Origin: Urechis unicinctus
Lineage: Eukaryota; Annelida; Polychaeta; Xenopneusta; Urechidae
Direction of reading: 5' to 3'
Length of the DNA: 64,000 bases
Assembly (NCBI GenBank): GCA_034190875.2
Contig: CM067356.1
Location: forward strand, 21,189,758-21,253,757
Shown here piece after piece: positions 24,579 through 38,090 of this stretch. Position 1 is the first letter of the stretch; each line of letters starts with the position of its first letter. Both the position numbers and the translations under genes were made by a program. The notes under the pieces are model-generated. The model was given only the letters and a program-made list of their open reading frames with translations. It made no database searches and had not been told where the DNA came from.

Positions 24579-27500
24579 CTAGAAGCCATCGGGGCTGCCC
24601 CCTTTCCTGTCGTCCACCACTGCCTCAACGCACTCTAGTTCCAAATTGGACCGGCTCTGTGTCAGTCGTCCATCATACCTACATTCACTGCGCATGCTCC
24701 CCACAACAGCAAGTGAGTTTGACATGGTGATCTTATGATTCTTCAGACGCAAACCTTCCAAGATCCCCTAAAAATACAAATGGAGTAATATCATTGCCTT
24801 CAAGGCAGAGTCAAACATTGATGAATATCGGTAATATAATAATTATTCCAAAAACCATATGAAACATGGCTTTGAAGTGAACACTTAACAGGATATGTCA
24901 ATTCAATGCGAATTATAATTTTGTTTAAGAACTTGCTAAACAATGAGAAAAAAATTGCATCCGCTGTTAAAACGGAAACATAAGGTGCAGTCTTCATGCG
25001 CTTTGTGGCATGATTGGTGTTTGATATATACCTCGTCGATTTGGTTTTCGGCTACTATGTGTTCGGGTATGAGTTGGTGATGAATTCTGCCAGTATCTGT
25101 GCTTTCTTTGAGATCGCGCTCGAACCATAAACTGTTTGTTGTTACCTGACAAAACGCCACGTGTATTCATGATGATCATGTACGAACAACTTCAATCAAA
25201 ACCACTAGTTATTAGTATTAAGAAGCCAGATTACTTAAAACAAACAATTCGTTCAGATAACATCGACCCTTGGAATCAACTACTCACAAATGCCGTTGTC
25301 GTGGTGATACGTGTGCCACCGGAGGCTCCCGTGAGCATGCGCACATTTTTATCAGCATCGATGAGTATTGATGGACTCATCGATGACATTGGCATCTTGC
25401 CAGGAACGATGTAGTTTGATGGAGAGGCCGGTACACCGAAACTATTGCTGGTGCCAGGAATGGAGAAATCGTCCATTTCATCATTGAACATGATACCGGT
25501 CCGACTTCCACGGACGTTTGAACCAAAGCTATGGCGAAGAAATATAAAAGGTTTTCAAATTGTCATGAATGATGAGGGTTGGTTAACCTATTAAAAAGTT
25601 GCCCAATGAAGAGCTCATCAGTACACCACTACAAACATGCAACGCATTGCCTACAAAATGGTTGTAGATTACAATAAACAATATCACAAATATTGAAACA
25701 TGTATCAGTATTGACAAAATTGTTGTTACTATTTAGCATTTGGGCGTACTAACGATTTACTTTTGGTTTTCCAGTCTGGTTAAGACCTCGGAAAAATTAC
25801 GATTATAATAAAGACAAAATATATCTCTTAATGGATGAGATCAGAACAGAGCATTGTACCCACAATAGATTGATGGTGTTGGTTAGGGCAACAGCAGAGC
25901 CATCGGGTGCCAGCACGTTCAGGTGGGCTGTTCCCATCAACTCGTCCCCATCGATGTCGAAGGAAGGCCCGTAATATTTATAATCATGCGTCGTGTCATC
26001 TGTTATATCGGCTCGGATGCCATCGGCGTAATCATCTGATGTTAGGTTCCTCACAAGCTGAGAATAAAGCGACGTCGGTGTTAGAGTTTAATGAACAATG
26101 GACAAATCTCGCATCGCTTCAACTCATAACTTTGGAAACCTTAACCATGGTGTCTTTATTGTTTTGATCAAATTTACTCTGTTGACACATCACAAATGCT
26201 AGTCGCCTCTCGAGTGAGATCGTTATATAACGTTCTCACATCCTGTACTTCAACGAAATCTTCGTCCCCTAGGAGCGAGCGCTTGGCGTAGGCGAACTTG
26301 AAGGCTTCTGCTATCCGGTGGTAGGTTAATATGGAGTCCTCTGTTGTCTTCACACTGTCCTTGTCAAAATTGTAACCTGAGAAGGTTTCGTACACATGTA
26401 TGCGGATGATGGTATTCAACCGTCTTTTCGAGATATGTACTTACTTTCATCATGTTGATCAACAAATATGCGAAAAGTATCAAATTGCGCTGGTAAAATA
26501 TTAAGCTTCATATTCAACTGCTTACTTAAGTTGAGGCTTTTCAAAATCCGAATCCAGTTTGCATCATGAAAGAAAACTCACCGTCGAGGATGTTAAGAAT
26601 AAAGCTGATGACAGCGCCACTAGACGGGGGTTTTGGGGTGTACAATGTGTACCCCCCGTTGTCAATGGTAACATTCAGCGGTTCCTTAGTTTTAGCTGTG
26701 TAGCCAATCAGATCTTCCTTTGTGATGATACCACCTTAACAAGTGATGCATAACTTTATTAAAATGGATTCGCTCTAAGTTTAATGAGAGAGGTTGTAGG
26801 GTGAGATCCTTCAAATCGCTAAACAAAAACCCTGTGTCCCAGTTGATTTCAGGCTGTCAATAATGAATTAAAAAAGTAAACCCAACTGCACATCCAAATT
26901 CTACTGCAGAAAATAGGTAGGATTTTCTCTCAGTATACAATACACTGTGCCCCTGCACTGACCATACTCGGCGATGTCAGCTACGATATCATCAGCGAGA
27001 GAGCCGTTGTAGAACGTATGAGGGTCCTGTGAGATCCGTCGCAGTGTCTCGGCTAGCTTGATGTTGATATATTTGTCTCCTTCCTCAATCAAGCTGCCAT
27101 CTTCTTTTACAAATATTTCACTGTTAGGACAAAAACTATAGAATAATTTACATCCTGAATATGGACATAATGTTAATAATGTATACGTTGTATTTGATAC
27201 TGGTAATTTTGTAGCTGTACGATATGGTGGAAGCCTTGTTATTTTATACCTGTGTTGATGCTATTGTTGGAATGTGTAACAATTTCATATGATGCTTTGC
27301 GTTTCATACTTATTTTTCAAGTAATATTGTTTCTCGTGCTTACCGAAGCATATGAAGCCATGCTTTTTCATCGCGTCCAATTATAGCAGGTCTTTTCAGA
27401 CCCGTGGTAGGGACATCATATCATGTGGACTTTTTTTACATACTCATGTTTTATTCTGTTGACGAATAATTGATCTCGACATAATAGATCTCGACATCTA

Positions 27501-30500
27501 GATAATAGATCTCGACATGCGTTATGAGCGTGCGCATGTATCGTCTTTGTGAATACGGTTGTGAAGTAATGTGGTAGCAGGTTATTGTAAAGTTTTAGCT
27601 GTTAGAGTAAATTGAGTAGTTCTTTAAGAATAGGTTCAGCGTGCGAATTGTTCTTTTAGTTAGCTATAAAAGGGATTGCTTTCTTTTGCAGATTGGAGAT
27701 GCTATGTTTACTTCAACCCCATATTAGGAAACATAGACTATACGGGACGAGCTCAAATCAATGAGTTATAAATAATTAACAGTACGGGGGATGGCAGTGT
27801 ATGAAGTGCAAGGCTAAATTATTATTTTGTTCCTGTTGCTGTCTGGTTTCTAAAATGCACCGACATTTTTAAGTTCTATTACTACCAAATGTTAATCCTT
27901 AAGCCTTTATGGCTGTCGTGAAGTTAGCCTTATTCGCTACTTTTTCCGGATTTTTCCGCTTTCATCTAGGGGACAGGTATCTATGACATCACGACGGTGA
28001 CTCACCTGAGGTTTGGGTCTGTCCTGATGGCTAGCTCGTACTGGCTTACGGCATTGGCTAAGCTACGCTCCACCGGGATTCCTTCCTCACACAGGGTGAT
28101 GGTGGGCTGGAAGAGGAGCGCCCAGTCGACGCGACCGAACTGCTTCCATGCTTCGTAGTAGCCAGCGACCTCTCCTGGCACGGCGATAGCGAGGCCACCT
28201 GGTGATACACCAAGACAACATGAGCCCAACCTTATACGGTCGTACAAGTCAATAATACCTTCGCCACATCAATCTTAAACAATGTACGCATATTCAAGCA
28301 ATATTAATTTTGTATATCATTTCAAATTATTTTACAGTGCCTGGTTAGTATCGATGGCTGGTCGATTACCTCATGTAATCTATACATTGATGACTTCCTA
28401 ACAATCTATTTTGATCAAAAACCAAGATCATCTCCAGTCCGCCTCACCTTTTCTGGCAGCGTCCGTGTCGTTCTTGTACATATCCTCAAAAGCCGCTAGG
28501 GGTGCCACTTCTCTCGAGATGATCGTTGTGAGAACTTTCTCGGTGCGACCTCGAGGTCTGTACGCGCATAAGCAGGCGTTTAATTGATAAATAATTAGTG
28601 GCGAATTATTATTGTTTACGCTGTCAGCATCATAACGTTACACCAAAGTTCCAGAATGAGTACATAAATCTCACATTTATTCTGCTCTGAAAACATTTGT
28701 TCATGATTGAAAAAATAAAAGACTTGAATCTGGATGTCTAAAATTTTCAATAGTTCGATGGATAACAGACCCTTTCAAAGAGGATTAACATTGTGGCAAA
28801 TACTCGGGAAATACTCCTAGAATTCTACCCTTAGCGTGCTATATGTGATATCATGTATGATTTGCCACCGAATGAAGGTGTATTTGATACGTACGTGTCG
28901 TAGATGGTGGCGAAGAATCCGCCTCCTATCCCGGAACTGTGGTGGTTAATAACCCCGACACATATAGCAGCTGCGATGCTGGCGTCCACGGCCGAGCCAC
29001 CATAACTCCCTAGAATCTCACTGCAACAACGTCATCATTTGTTTACAAATCTCGCGACTTGCATGTGAAGTCTTATTCTCACAAAGGCTCACAAGAACGT
29101 CCGTTAGGTGCTCCGACGTCCGGAAAGACTCGACTCCGCCTAACCAAAGATGACTAAAACCGATTTATGACCAATTTAAATACTGCTGCCTTACCAATAA
29201 CACATATATATGAATATGACGGTAATTAGTTATTCAGTGGACCTACGCTAGCTCCAATTGAACCAAGTGGAGCTTGCTCAAGGTAGTACTCGATCGACTG
29301 TTGGTCTTTTGGGCTAACCTGCTAACCTATGCCTCTTATGGTAGTTCGATAGATCGGCACTAAAATCGATATCCTCATCAGCCGTGTATAACCTGTCGAT
29401 GAGCCTTGGATTCCTCACCACGTAGTAAATATCGAGTTATGTGATGGCATCGGCGTTTGTAATATATCATATCTAAAATGACATAAACTGCGAGTAATGC
29501 ACACCCATTTAACGTTATCATAAAGCTGGGTATCTATGACACATTTGTGTACTTACAAATTCCATTCCCCGTGAGTAAATGGCGTAGTTGATATGGATAG
29601 TTGTTTGTGTGCCGTTAAACCCTATACTTATCTACTAAAGAGGTTATGGCTACGCAATGAGGGTTTACTCGCACATCCGGTCGAGAAATTTGGGAACACG
29701 CTACCCGTGTGTAGCGCGCTGCTCTGTCATAGCGTCATTTAAAATCACATGTAATTTCTTGACCGCGGTCGTCTCGACCAATCAGAAGATATCATACCTT
29801 CAACATAAGGTGCTTGGGGTCGATCCCCCAGATCAACAGTCCCATGTGCAATTGTTAAATATATGGTGGGGACAAAAGACTTATCCTGTCAACTGCGGCT
29901 TGATGATTACTTATGGTGATCAAGATGATCATGGACTATGGCAGGAACATTTGAAACCAATTTGATATACTCATTGAACTCATCAAGAGCAATTATGCAC
30001 AGTGTAAATATTTAGACACAAACCTAGACAGTCATAATCAACATCACAACCAACTCAATATTGCGGTGGATTTCTTCTCGGGGGATGATCAGCGATACAT
30101 CCTAATGGATGCAGCAGCTATCCCTCATGTGCAATTTAACATAATAATATACTAGTTAACAAGAATATAGTATTTTACACCCCAAGATATGAACAGAATA
30201 TGATTCTCTTCCTAATCAATGCGGTTGTAATTGAGTAACTTGTCTGGTGTTTTGCTTTATTTCTGCCTTGTTTCAATGAGAGACAGCATTGCCGTTTTGT
30301 CCAGAGGTGGCAGAACAGAGCAATGCGGTCCCAAGCTCGACCGGAAGTTATCGCCTCAATGCGCTAACATCACGGTTAACGCATAAACACAAAATATTCG
30401 TTTCCATTTTGTTCCACTACGATGAAGAACTGTTTAGAATAAAGTTGTCAATGCGCAGCGCGTAGCGGACGAGCAACTCCGAAACGCTGTGAAACTGGCT

Positions 30501-32759
30501 GTCGGCATTCAAACCTTTTTCAGCCAGAAGAGCCGACTGACAGGGAAGGTGGTGCAGTCCGACAGTAAGATCTCCAGCAAGAGAGTGCTTATTGAGCGCA
30601 TTATAGATTTATGAAAAACCTTCAAAATCTTGTGGAAACCAATGAATCACTGTGAGGTCCAGATTTTCTCCATCTTTGTCTACTATACACTATGCAACTT
30701 TCGGCAGTTCATCGTCCCCACAACTGCCTAACATGATGGGTAGTGTGTGGATGAGAGGATATCAAATGTATCAATGAATTTCCAATTCAGGGTGTGACAT
30801 CATATGAATATCATTGAAAGGTATTGTATAGTTGTCATTTTATACCATGAATTGATATATGTAATTTATAGTAAATCTTCACTTGAGTACTCTTAATATA
30901 GTGAAGATAAAATTGTTTTGTAACCTAGTCATGTTTATCTCTTTCATTAAGCAAGTTAATAATGGGACTGTAGATTCTCACTGAGTACAAGTTTTATAAT
31001 TTTTAAGAACCCAGAAATAAATTACACTTAGGACTTCAAAATCTCAGAGTTTATCATACGTTCCACCACAGATAATATGCTACTAGAGGTACAGGTGAAT
31101 AATTATTTAAGGGAAAAAGAAATCAGTGGACAAAACTACACAAACTCAGTAACAGAAATTGTGAAAAGCACAGCATCTTTGAAGGGGCTCCTGGAAAAAG
31201 AAACCTAACTTTGCAACCACAGCAGAAATAAAATCATTGTCACGGGTCACTGGAACAATCTCCACAAAGTCGACTGATTGTGCAAAACAACTGGCCCTGG
31301 ATCTGGTAAAAGTAATCATGTTGGCTGATAAAAGTCAGCTGAATGTTCACACTGACCAGGTATGGCACCGAGGCAGGAGTGACAGGTTTGCCCCTGGTAC
31401 TGTAGGGGCACTTGACCTCAACAATCAGGTAATCAGACAGAACACCATCTGGTGAGCATGCTAGGCAGGGTGAGTTTGGGACAGATATGGTTTGACTTCG
31501 GCCCCAGTCAACCCGGCATTTTTCCTCAGAGCCACAGGCTTATTATGGATGCCGTGGTTAATGGCTTTGACACGACACAAGTGGGATAACTAAAATCTCT
31601 TGCATCTTTCCACTTGACAAGCTTTATTACTGGCTTGTCCCAGTGTTTTGTCCCTCACCTTTTGGCATTTAGTCTCTATGATGTGGATGAGGCCTTCATG
31701 CTGGAGGAATTCATTTTGTGGAGAAAGTTTTAAGAAATCGTGGTCATTGACAATTCCATATTGGTTTGCTGGGGGGAAGAGCAGCGGGATAGGCATGCAG
31801 CAGGTGGATGTGGACGCGAAGTTGACACATTTGTACATGAAAGATGATGTGTAGTTCGGCATTGAGCGGTAACTGTATAGTCATTCCAAGAAGTTGCAGA
31901 ACTCTGCTTCAGGCTCTGAGCCTTGACAGGCGATTGTTTCTTCAGTTTTATCTTCAATTGTTGTAAGGTCAGACGACCGTGCTTATCCATGAGTGATGAT
32001 TTTTCCCAAGGTTATCAACGATATAACTCAAAAGGTTCGATCAAAAATAACGCAGGACTCAACGCGTGTATTTGACTACCGGAAGCGGGCGAGGGACCGC
32101 ATTGCTCCGTGCTGCCGCTTAGCGGATTAAAACTCGCGGTCTCTGATTGGAAAGGGGACTATAATATCCATCGTAATTAGCCAATCGTGGTCGAATAAAA
32201 GTGGACATTTCTATTAGTCTACCATTATCTAATCTGGTAAATATTATCACGTGTTTAAGACGACACGAACGCTGCCAGAATAGATGAGGCGGACATAAAA
32301 TGTTTAAGGTGGGGTGCGTGATCAAAATAGATTGAAAAGTTGTGGATTGCATACACATGGATATTTCTATTGATATCATGATAAGGTGTAAAAATTGTTA
32401 AACGAAACAATGTGCATGGTGATCAACATATATAATCTTGCTTCAGGTTACTATACCATTGATGTTTGCTGCTCGCTTCAATATGATAGAGTTGAATGGG
32501 AAAGAGACCGATGACTTACGTGGCGATGGGCGAGCACGCATGAGTATCTGTGGTCACGCCGGCGAACCTATAGCGGCGGTACTCGGAATCGAATGTCTTC
32601 TGTTCAGGGACCTCTTGGGTCGGTCTGATATCTTCAGGTGAGCCCCCGTTCGGCAGCGGGGGTGTACGGAATCCGATGGTGAGTCCTATCATGGTACCAG
32701 CTAGGATCCCCACCACTAACACGGCCCATGTTATGTACTGGGCGCGCGCGTCAAATCCA
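24579..32759 (-). CDS. GGT1: Gamma-glutamyltransferase, membrane-anchored ectoenzyme (first exon not found)
   Basis: The enzyme cleaves or transfers the gamma-glutamyl group of glutathione outside the cell. Eleven exons, read high to low: 32520-32759, 28895-29020, 28448-28557, 28006-28198, 26963-27120, 26582-26734, 26240-26376, 25864-26057, 25288-25528, 25032-25145, 24579-24767. All phases agree, giving about 617 residues plus a short missing start; human GGT1 has 569. The first exon seen carries a signal-anchor helix ([19 protein letters not shown]). Family landmarks follow: [79 protein letters not shown]. The autocleavage/nucleophile Thr lies in GTAHLNV (codon 25929-25931), the Ser pair in PMSSMSP and the Gly pair in GASGGTRI. 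The C terminus has DDRKGG. The last exon is longer than usual between NSLAVVG and CVEAVV. The gene looks intact; which vertebrate GGT it matches best is not decided. Confidence 0.93.
30450..30745 (+). pseudogene. DDE_Tnp_4-like transposase C-terminal fragment
   Basis: The plus-strand frame from about 30462 contains [27 protein letters not shown], an in-frame stop, then KTFKIL and later [12 protein letters not shown]. The pattern h-x-IER-x-I..L.KTFKIL followed by a CNF motif resembles the C-terminal part of IS-like/Harbinger-type DDE_Tnp_4 transposases, from memory of the family. The stop codon and truncation make it a relic. Confidence 0.5.
31590..31990 (-). pseudogene. Possible YqaJ-type nuclease-like remnant
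   Basis: The minus-strand frame has [16 protein letters not shown] and [19 protein letters not shown] GLhEhKC-type element followed by a basic KTL helix is seen in YqaJ/lambda-exonuclease-like proteins that are common in animal mobile elements. Frames upstream (31730-31990) and downstream are shifted and contain stops. The match is short and could be chance. Confidence 0.25.
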
Positions 32760-32913
32760 CTGAAAACATCCAATACGTGGCGGTTATATTCCCAAGAGAA
32801 TGAACATTAATTCTGAAATGAAGCCAATCATATAGTGGGGTGCATTTTAAAAGGAATGAATAAAACTCTTTTTTCTGCATTCTACTTTATAATGCAAATA
32901 CACAACCAGTGAC

Positions 32914-32916
<3 letters not shown>

Positions 32917-32992
<76 letters not shown>
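32917..32992. repeat. (AC)n(AT)n compound microsatellite
   Basis: About 12 AC units pass directly into about 25 AT units, upstream of the gamma-glutamyltransferase signal-anchor exon. Confidence 0.95.
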
Positions 32993-32994
<2 letters not shown>

Positions 32995-33311
32995 ATCTAA
33001 ATATATAGAGAATACGGAAATATATATATATAAACCGTTTGACGGTAATTACCGTTTGATGGTAATTAATCCTGTTTTTGGCGGAGCAGCGTCCGAGCAA
33101 TCTATGACAGTATCTGAGGTCATGGTAACTAACCAGTTTGAGTAGAATGAGTAGCACTCTATGCCGGGACAGACGGACCTATGTGTGAGGACCGCCCAGA
33201 ACGCAGGGGAATTGATGCAGTAGGTGGACTTTCACAATTCAAGCACCATGTGACCATACTAATCAGTCACTGGAAATGCATATTGAAGGACACGGGTGTG
33301 TGCTTATGCGT

Positions 33312-33460
<149 letters not shown>

Positions 33461-33984
33461 GGGGTGGTGTGGGGGTGTTGGATAGAGAGAAAGAGTGACA
33501 CACATAGAGAGAAAGGGTTAAGGGACATGAACAGATGCGGATTGATGATTTAATTGAATATCCAAGTAATACTGGGATCACGTGCTGCCAAGGTAGGCGA
33601 CACTCGAGACCCAACAAGTTACTTCTGTCATGCTAGTTGAATCATAGTACGAGTAATTACCATAAATGATTCATTTATGCTGATGCATGTACATATGTAA
33701 GTCAGTTAATGATCTGTTGGGTCTGGTTTCGCCTGACGCTATGTTGGTATTTATATGGCTTGCGTTAGACAGAAGTATCGCGGGAATGAAATGTTCAGGG
33801 AGGGGATGGAGGTGGGGTTCTCCCTAGGTGAAGGTCAGTAGGAATGTGCCGCCAATATGGGTCGGTTTTTTGACACTTTAGTATACGAATAGGTCGATTA
33901 TTTTGGCATTTTTGTATACGAATAGGTAAAGAAATGGGTCATTACGAATGTGTCGGATTTTTTTCTCTCCAAACAGTAGATAAG

Positions 33985-34075
33985 CTGGCAGGTCAGAGGA
34001 AGGCATAGCCAAACATCCTTTGCCTCTCACCGCGTCCGCACCGTTTGCTACTCTCGATATTTCATCAAAGAGCAA
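33985..34075 (+). repeat. Dispersed repeat B, degenerate copy
   Basis: CCTTTGCCTCTCACCGCG and TGCTACTCTCGATATTTCA align loosely with 16420-16495. Confidence 0.4.
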
Positions 34076-34339
34076 ATAGCTACGCTAAGAGGATTAACTC
34101 TAATTGACTTATATAATGAGCGATTCTTGTACGCCAACGCTTACAGCAAACCAACATAAGCACATCGAACTATGGTTTATGTTGAAGTAATGGAGTCATC
34201 TTATTGATCAAGGAGACGACGACTCCACGTGGGTTTAGGAAAGACGTTATAATAAACTACGCACTGGCAAGCAGATTATGGTTTCGTGTATTTTGTTGGG
34301 AGTGAACCCTCTTAGCGAAGCTACATGCTCTTTGCTTTC

Positions 34340-34475
34340 ATGACCTCGGCGTGATATCAGACCGTCAACAACCGTCTGGGGCGAGAGAACTTGTTTACGA
34401 CAGACAACAACGATGGTCTGTATGTCGGGGACTGTGTTTCTGCTGGTGGGACATACGAAAAGTCTCAAGTAACTT
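34340..34475 (+). repeat. Dispersed repeat, copy 2 (partner at 15975-16115)
   Basis: GATATCAGACCGTCAACAAC, GGGGCGAGAGAACTTG and CATACGAAAAGTCTCAAG align with the first copy in the same orientation. Confidence 0.75.
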
Positions 34476-35639
34476 GTACAACTGGACAAGTTAATTACTC
34501 CTTATCTGGATTAAACACTAATGCACAGTGCATGCAAAGGTTAACTTGTCCTTCAGCCGAATATGTCCGACAAAATAGTCAGACTTTACAGCGCTGAGTT
34601 ACGCCATTCTCGTGCGGCAAGGTCGTTCCACTCCTTGACCTGAGACCAAATCGACCAAGGTGCGACTAATTCTACCCTCAATGACCCACTCTTTACTCAC
34701 CCTGTGAGGGGATCCCCACCCCAACGATACAGAAACAGTAAAACTGATTTCTTGCTTCTTTTCGCCAAATGTATTCATCTGGTAGCTGTGCTACATCCGA
34801 GCTGGGAGAAATAGTGGTCATAGAAACAAAACCTTCCCCATATCTGAATGATCGCCCAAGGTCTTGCGTTTCATTACTGCATATGAATGGGTGACATTTT
34901 GCTTATCCAGTATATTAATAGGCCCATTTTTCAAACATTTGGTATATTGACGGGTCCCTTTTTCTCACTTTGGTTTGGTCGAAGTATGGGTCGGTTTTTA
35001 ATGCCCGATGGAGGCTCAACTCTACCCTTTTTCTAGGAGAGAACCCCACCTGGGGGAGGGGTGGAATGAAAGGAATAAATATTTTGTTTGCAGTTAAAGC
35101 CTAATAATAAGACACAATGTAATTGGATAATTATGTTGCTTGGCTGTTTTCCATAGGTGACTCGGACCTGTTGACAAGGGACCTGAGGACCCTCAATACA
35201 TACAATTATGATAACACGCGTAGACACTTAACGCCCTTTTAGAAATAACAGAGAAAGGTCCTAGACAACACAACGCCAGCGGCCCGCTGGTGGCTACCGT
35301 CGGCAGTTCCCATTTGACGGTCCACCGGCGGCCAAACGGTGGCTCGTCTTCTGCTGGATGTCTGCCATCGCGCCATCCAGCTGCATCTTTACAAATTAGT
35401 AACGACCTTAACCTTAGTTCAGTCGCTGAATGCTAGCGGTTAATTGGAAATTCGTAAAAATAGCTCAGTTTTCATCACTTCTACTGTGTTAGGTGAATTG
35501 CAGGTACTTTTATCCATTTTAAATACGTATTAAGCTAATACATGAGATATGAAAACATCTAGTATTCATCGCATTTCTTTGTATTTGAATGTTTTTTTCA
35601 TGAAATTTACCCGAGTTGGATTTAAGGAGTTAGGGTCAA

Positions 35640-35690
35640 CTCGTACCCATACCAACTCGTACCCAGACCAACTCGTACCCAAGTTTTAAG
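35640..35690 (+). repeat. ACTCGTACCCA short tandem repeat
   Basis: Three copies of CAACTCGTACCCAWACC of about 16 to 17 bases lie end to end inside the inverted-repeat element. Confidence 0.7.
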
Positions 35691-35889
35691 ATTAATACCG
35701 TTATTCACTTATGTACAATAACGTTGAGTTTACCCATCATCAATAAAAATTTTCATTTTAACAAGGAATGTTGACGCCCTGAATAGCTTAGCTACTCTCA
35801 TTGCCGACGCACCATGCCTAGCCCCCTTGCTCGCTCGTCACAAGCGACCAGACTCCAGAGCGCGGCGTCCCAAGCGTGACATACGGTGG

Positions 35890-36085
35890 TTGCGCTTGGG
35901 TAGGGTAGCGTCGGGTAGGGAAGAGTAGCGGTGGGCAGCGTTGGGTAGCATCGGGCCGGGTCGGGTAGGGCAGCGTAGGGTAGGGTCGGGTATGGTAGCG
36001 TCGTGTAGGGTAGCGTCGGGTCGGGCAGGGTAGGGTAGGGTAGCCTCGGCTTGGGAAGGGCAGCGTAGGGTCTGGGAGGGAGGTA
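35890..36085 (+). repeat. G-rich GGGTAG/GCGTCGG repeat tract
   Basis: About 195 bases are built from GGGTAGGGTAGCGTCGGG-like words. Runs of three G spaced by one to five bases recur many times, so the plus strand could form G-quadruplexes. It lies just before the TA tract. Confidence 0.8.
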
Positions 36086-36102
36086 AGAGAGGAGCGGAGG
36101 TG

Positions 36103-36208
<106 letters not shown>

Positions 36209-36263
36209 AAATAAAAAAAAAAAATTATTGTTAATAAAAATCTTCATGTCTACTTGATTTCAG

Positions 36264-36362
36264 AAAAAGAACTGAATGAAGAGCTACAGATGACAAGGCT
36301 CGCTGCACTTATTGATTATAGCGATTTGTCTTCTGAGGAAGAAATTTAGTTTTCTTAATAAA
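36264..36362 (+). other. Terminal exon of the inverted-repeat element
   Basis: After TTGATTTCAG a 28-codon frame reads KELNEELQMTRLAALIDYSD and ends SSEEEI before a TAG at 36347-36349. AATAAA follows at 36357-36362. It looks like the acidic C-terminal exon of a transposon gene whose other exons have been deleted. I do not recognise the family. Confidence 0.35.
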
Positions 36363-36590
36363 CTAATTAAAATATGGTGTTGCTGTTCTTCTTTGTATAT
36401 TAGTTTGAGGCATTTTTAAATACTTGATGAGTTATCGGTGGGCCACTGTCGGCCCGACGGCTTGCCACTATGAGCGGCTTGCTGACGGCTATCAGCTGGT
36501 CACGCCATCGGTGGCTGCCACTGGCGGGCGACGGCGCAGCCGCCGATGGCCCACCGGTGGTCCACCAGCGTTGTGCTATCTGGGGTAATT

Positions 36591-38090
36591 TGGTGAATAA
36601 TTTAACTACATACTGTATTTGTTTGTAATTATAAATGACAGAAAGATTGTCCAGGATTCGCAATGAAACAATGTTTATGATTTTTTGTTGTTGAAATGCA
36701 TTTAATATGTCGTATCCTTTCGTTTCAATGTGATTGTTCGGTTACAGAACTACAGCCTTTAACATTAGTTTCAAACAGGTACTAGTCTTTGTTGGTGTTA
36801 AAAATACCATCCAAATCTACCGCCATTCCCATGACCATGACTTGCATACATACATCCAACGTATAATGTTTATAGGATTTTACGGGAGTTATTCAAGATG
36901 ACAAACTCTGAGATTGTTATGAGCGAATTACAAACTGATAAAGGACCATCCAACCTACAACTGTAACAAATTGCGACACAAGGTGCGTAAACAAACAAGT
37001 CAGGAAACTGATCTCATTGAGATGAATTGCGATTAAAATTACAAGTCAGTTATACTTACCCCATTATTGTGATTCTCCACAAATAAAACAGAGACAATAA
37101 ATATCCTTGTTTCTATTTTCTAGCTTAGAATACAGGCGACTGACGACTATGGGGCATTAATGCATGTATTTCACCCAGCTCTATTCTTAATTTACCAAGG
37201 TACAATTGACTCTGAGTTTATGCAATTGATCTTTGACTGTTGAAGTCCACTAACTTCAACCCTGCAAGCGTTGGGGTAGCAATGTTGTATCATAGATTAA
37301 TGAACGAGTGGATTACTTGATGCTGGTCAACGTTCATTTCACTCTTCTAATCTCATCTACTATACACTCACGCCAAGTGTGAGAGGCTCTAAATATTTTC
37401 AGAACCAGTGACTATATTAGATTTACATCGCTATATAAAGGGTGAAAAAGATCTGTTAATTATGTATAAGGCTGGGGACTAGCATTTAGGATGAATTCTT
37501 CCTATTGGTTGGGTTTAGAGAAGTAGCCATACCGATGTTCAATGTCATGTGTGTCAGTGTGTATGAGTGTGTTTGTTTATCAGTTTGTGTGTGTGTATGT
37601 GGGGTAAGGGGGATGAATTCATCGAGTAAGTTAGGGGAAGGGTATTTGAAAAATTGCCCTGACGAGCCTGGAGGGTAATTAATAAATGAAGTTCAGCTCT
37701 GTGGCGTACAGCAATTTTAAGTTGCAGAAGTTTCCATCTGATTATATTGAACGCTTGATACAAGACTAACGTTTCTTTTGTTTACATCACTAAATACTAT
37801 TATGGTGAAGGTAATGCATCCTGGTACGTGTTATGTAATTCAATTTGACATATATTCTGTATATGTTCACTCGTATGGACTCTTTCACTTTCAATGTCAT
37901 TATTTCCTTTGTTATCATTATTTTTGTTTATGTGGAAACTTTGTCCTATTTTAAGTCATCTTATGACAGTCCCTCCAATTCGCCTGCCTCCGTGTTTCTG
38001 TAAAGCAAGTATCGGCGCTCTATTGCCGTTTTGGGACCTATGGCTATGCCATACGCCAGTTTGAGATTTAAATATTAGCCGTATATCCTG
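36591..38090. other. No gene seen
   Basis: AT-rich sequence with short unrelated open frames; a short TG-rich stretch near 37553-37600. The missing first exon of the minus-strand gamma-glutamyltransferase could lie here or further right but was not identified. Confidence 0.5.

Larger units (their letters stand above)
29021..32519 (-). other. Gamma-glutamyltransferase intron of 3.5 kb with transposon debris
   Basis: Between the signal-anchor exon and the next coding exon. It contains a DDE-transposase-like fragment (30450-30745) and a second degenerate minus-strand coding remnant (31590-31990). The remainder shows no gene. Confidence 0.6.

Noticed and set aside
35890..36085. Interstitial telomere tract
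   Set aside because: The words are GGGTAG and GCGTCGG mixtures, not a regular TTAGGG array.
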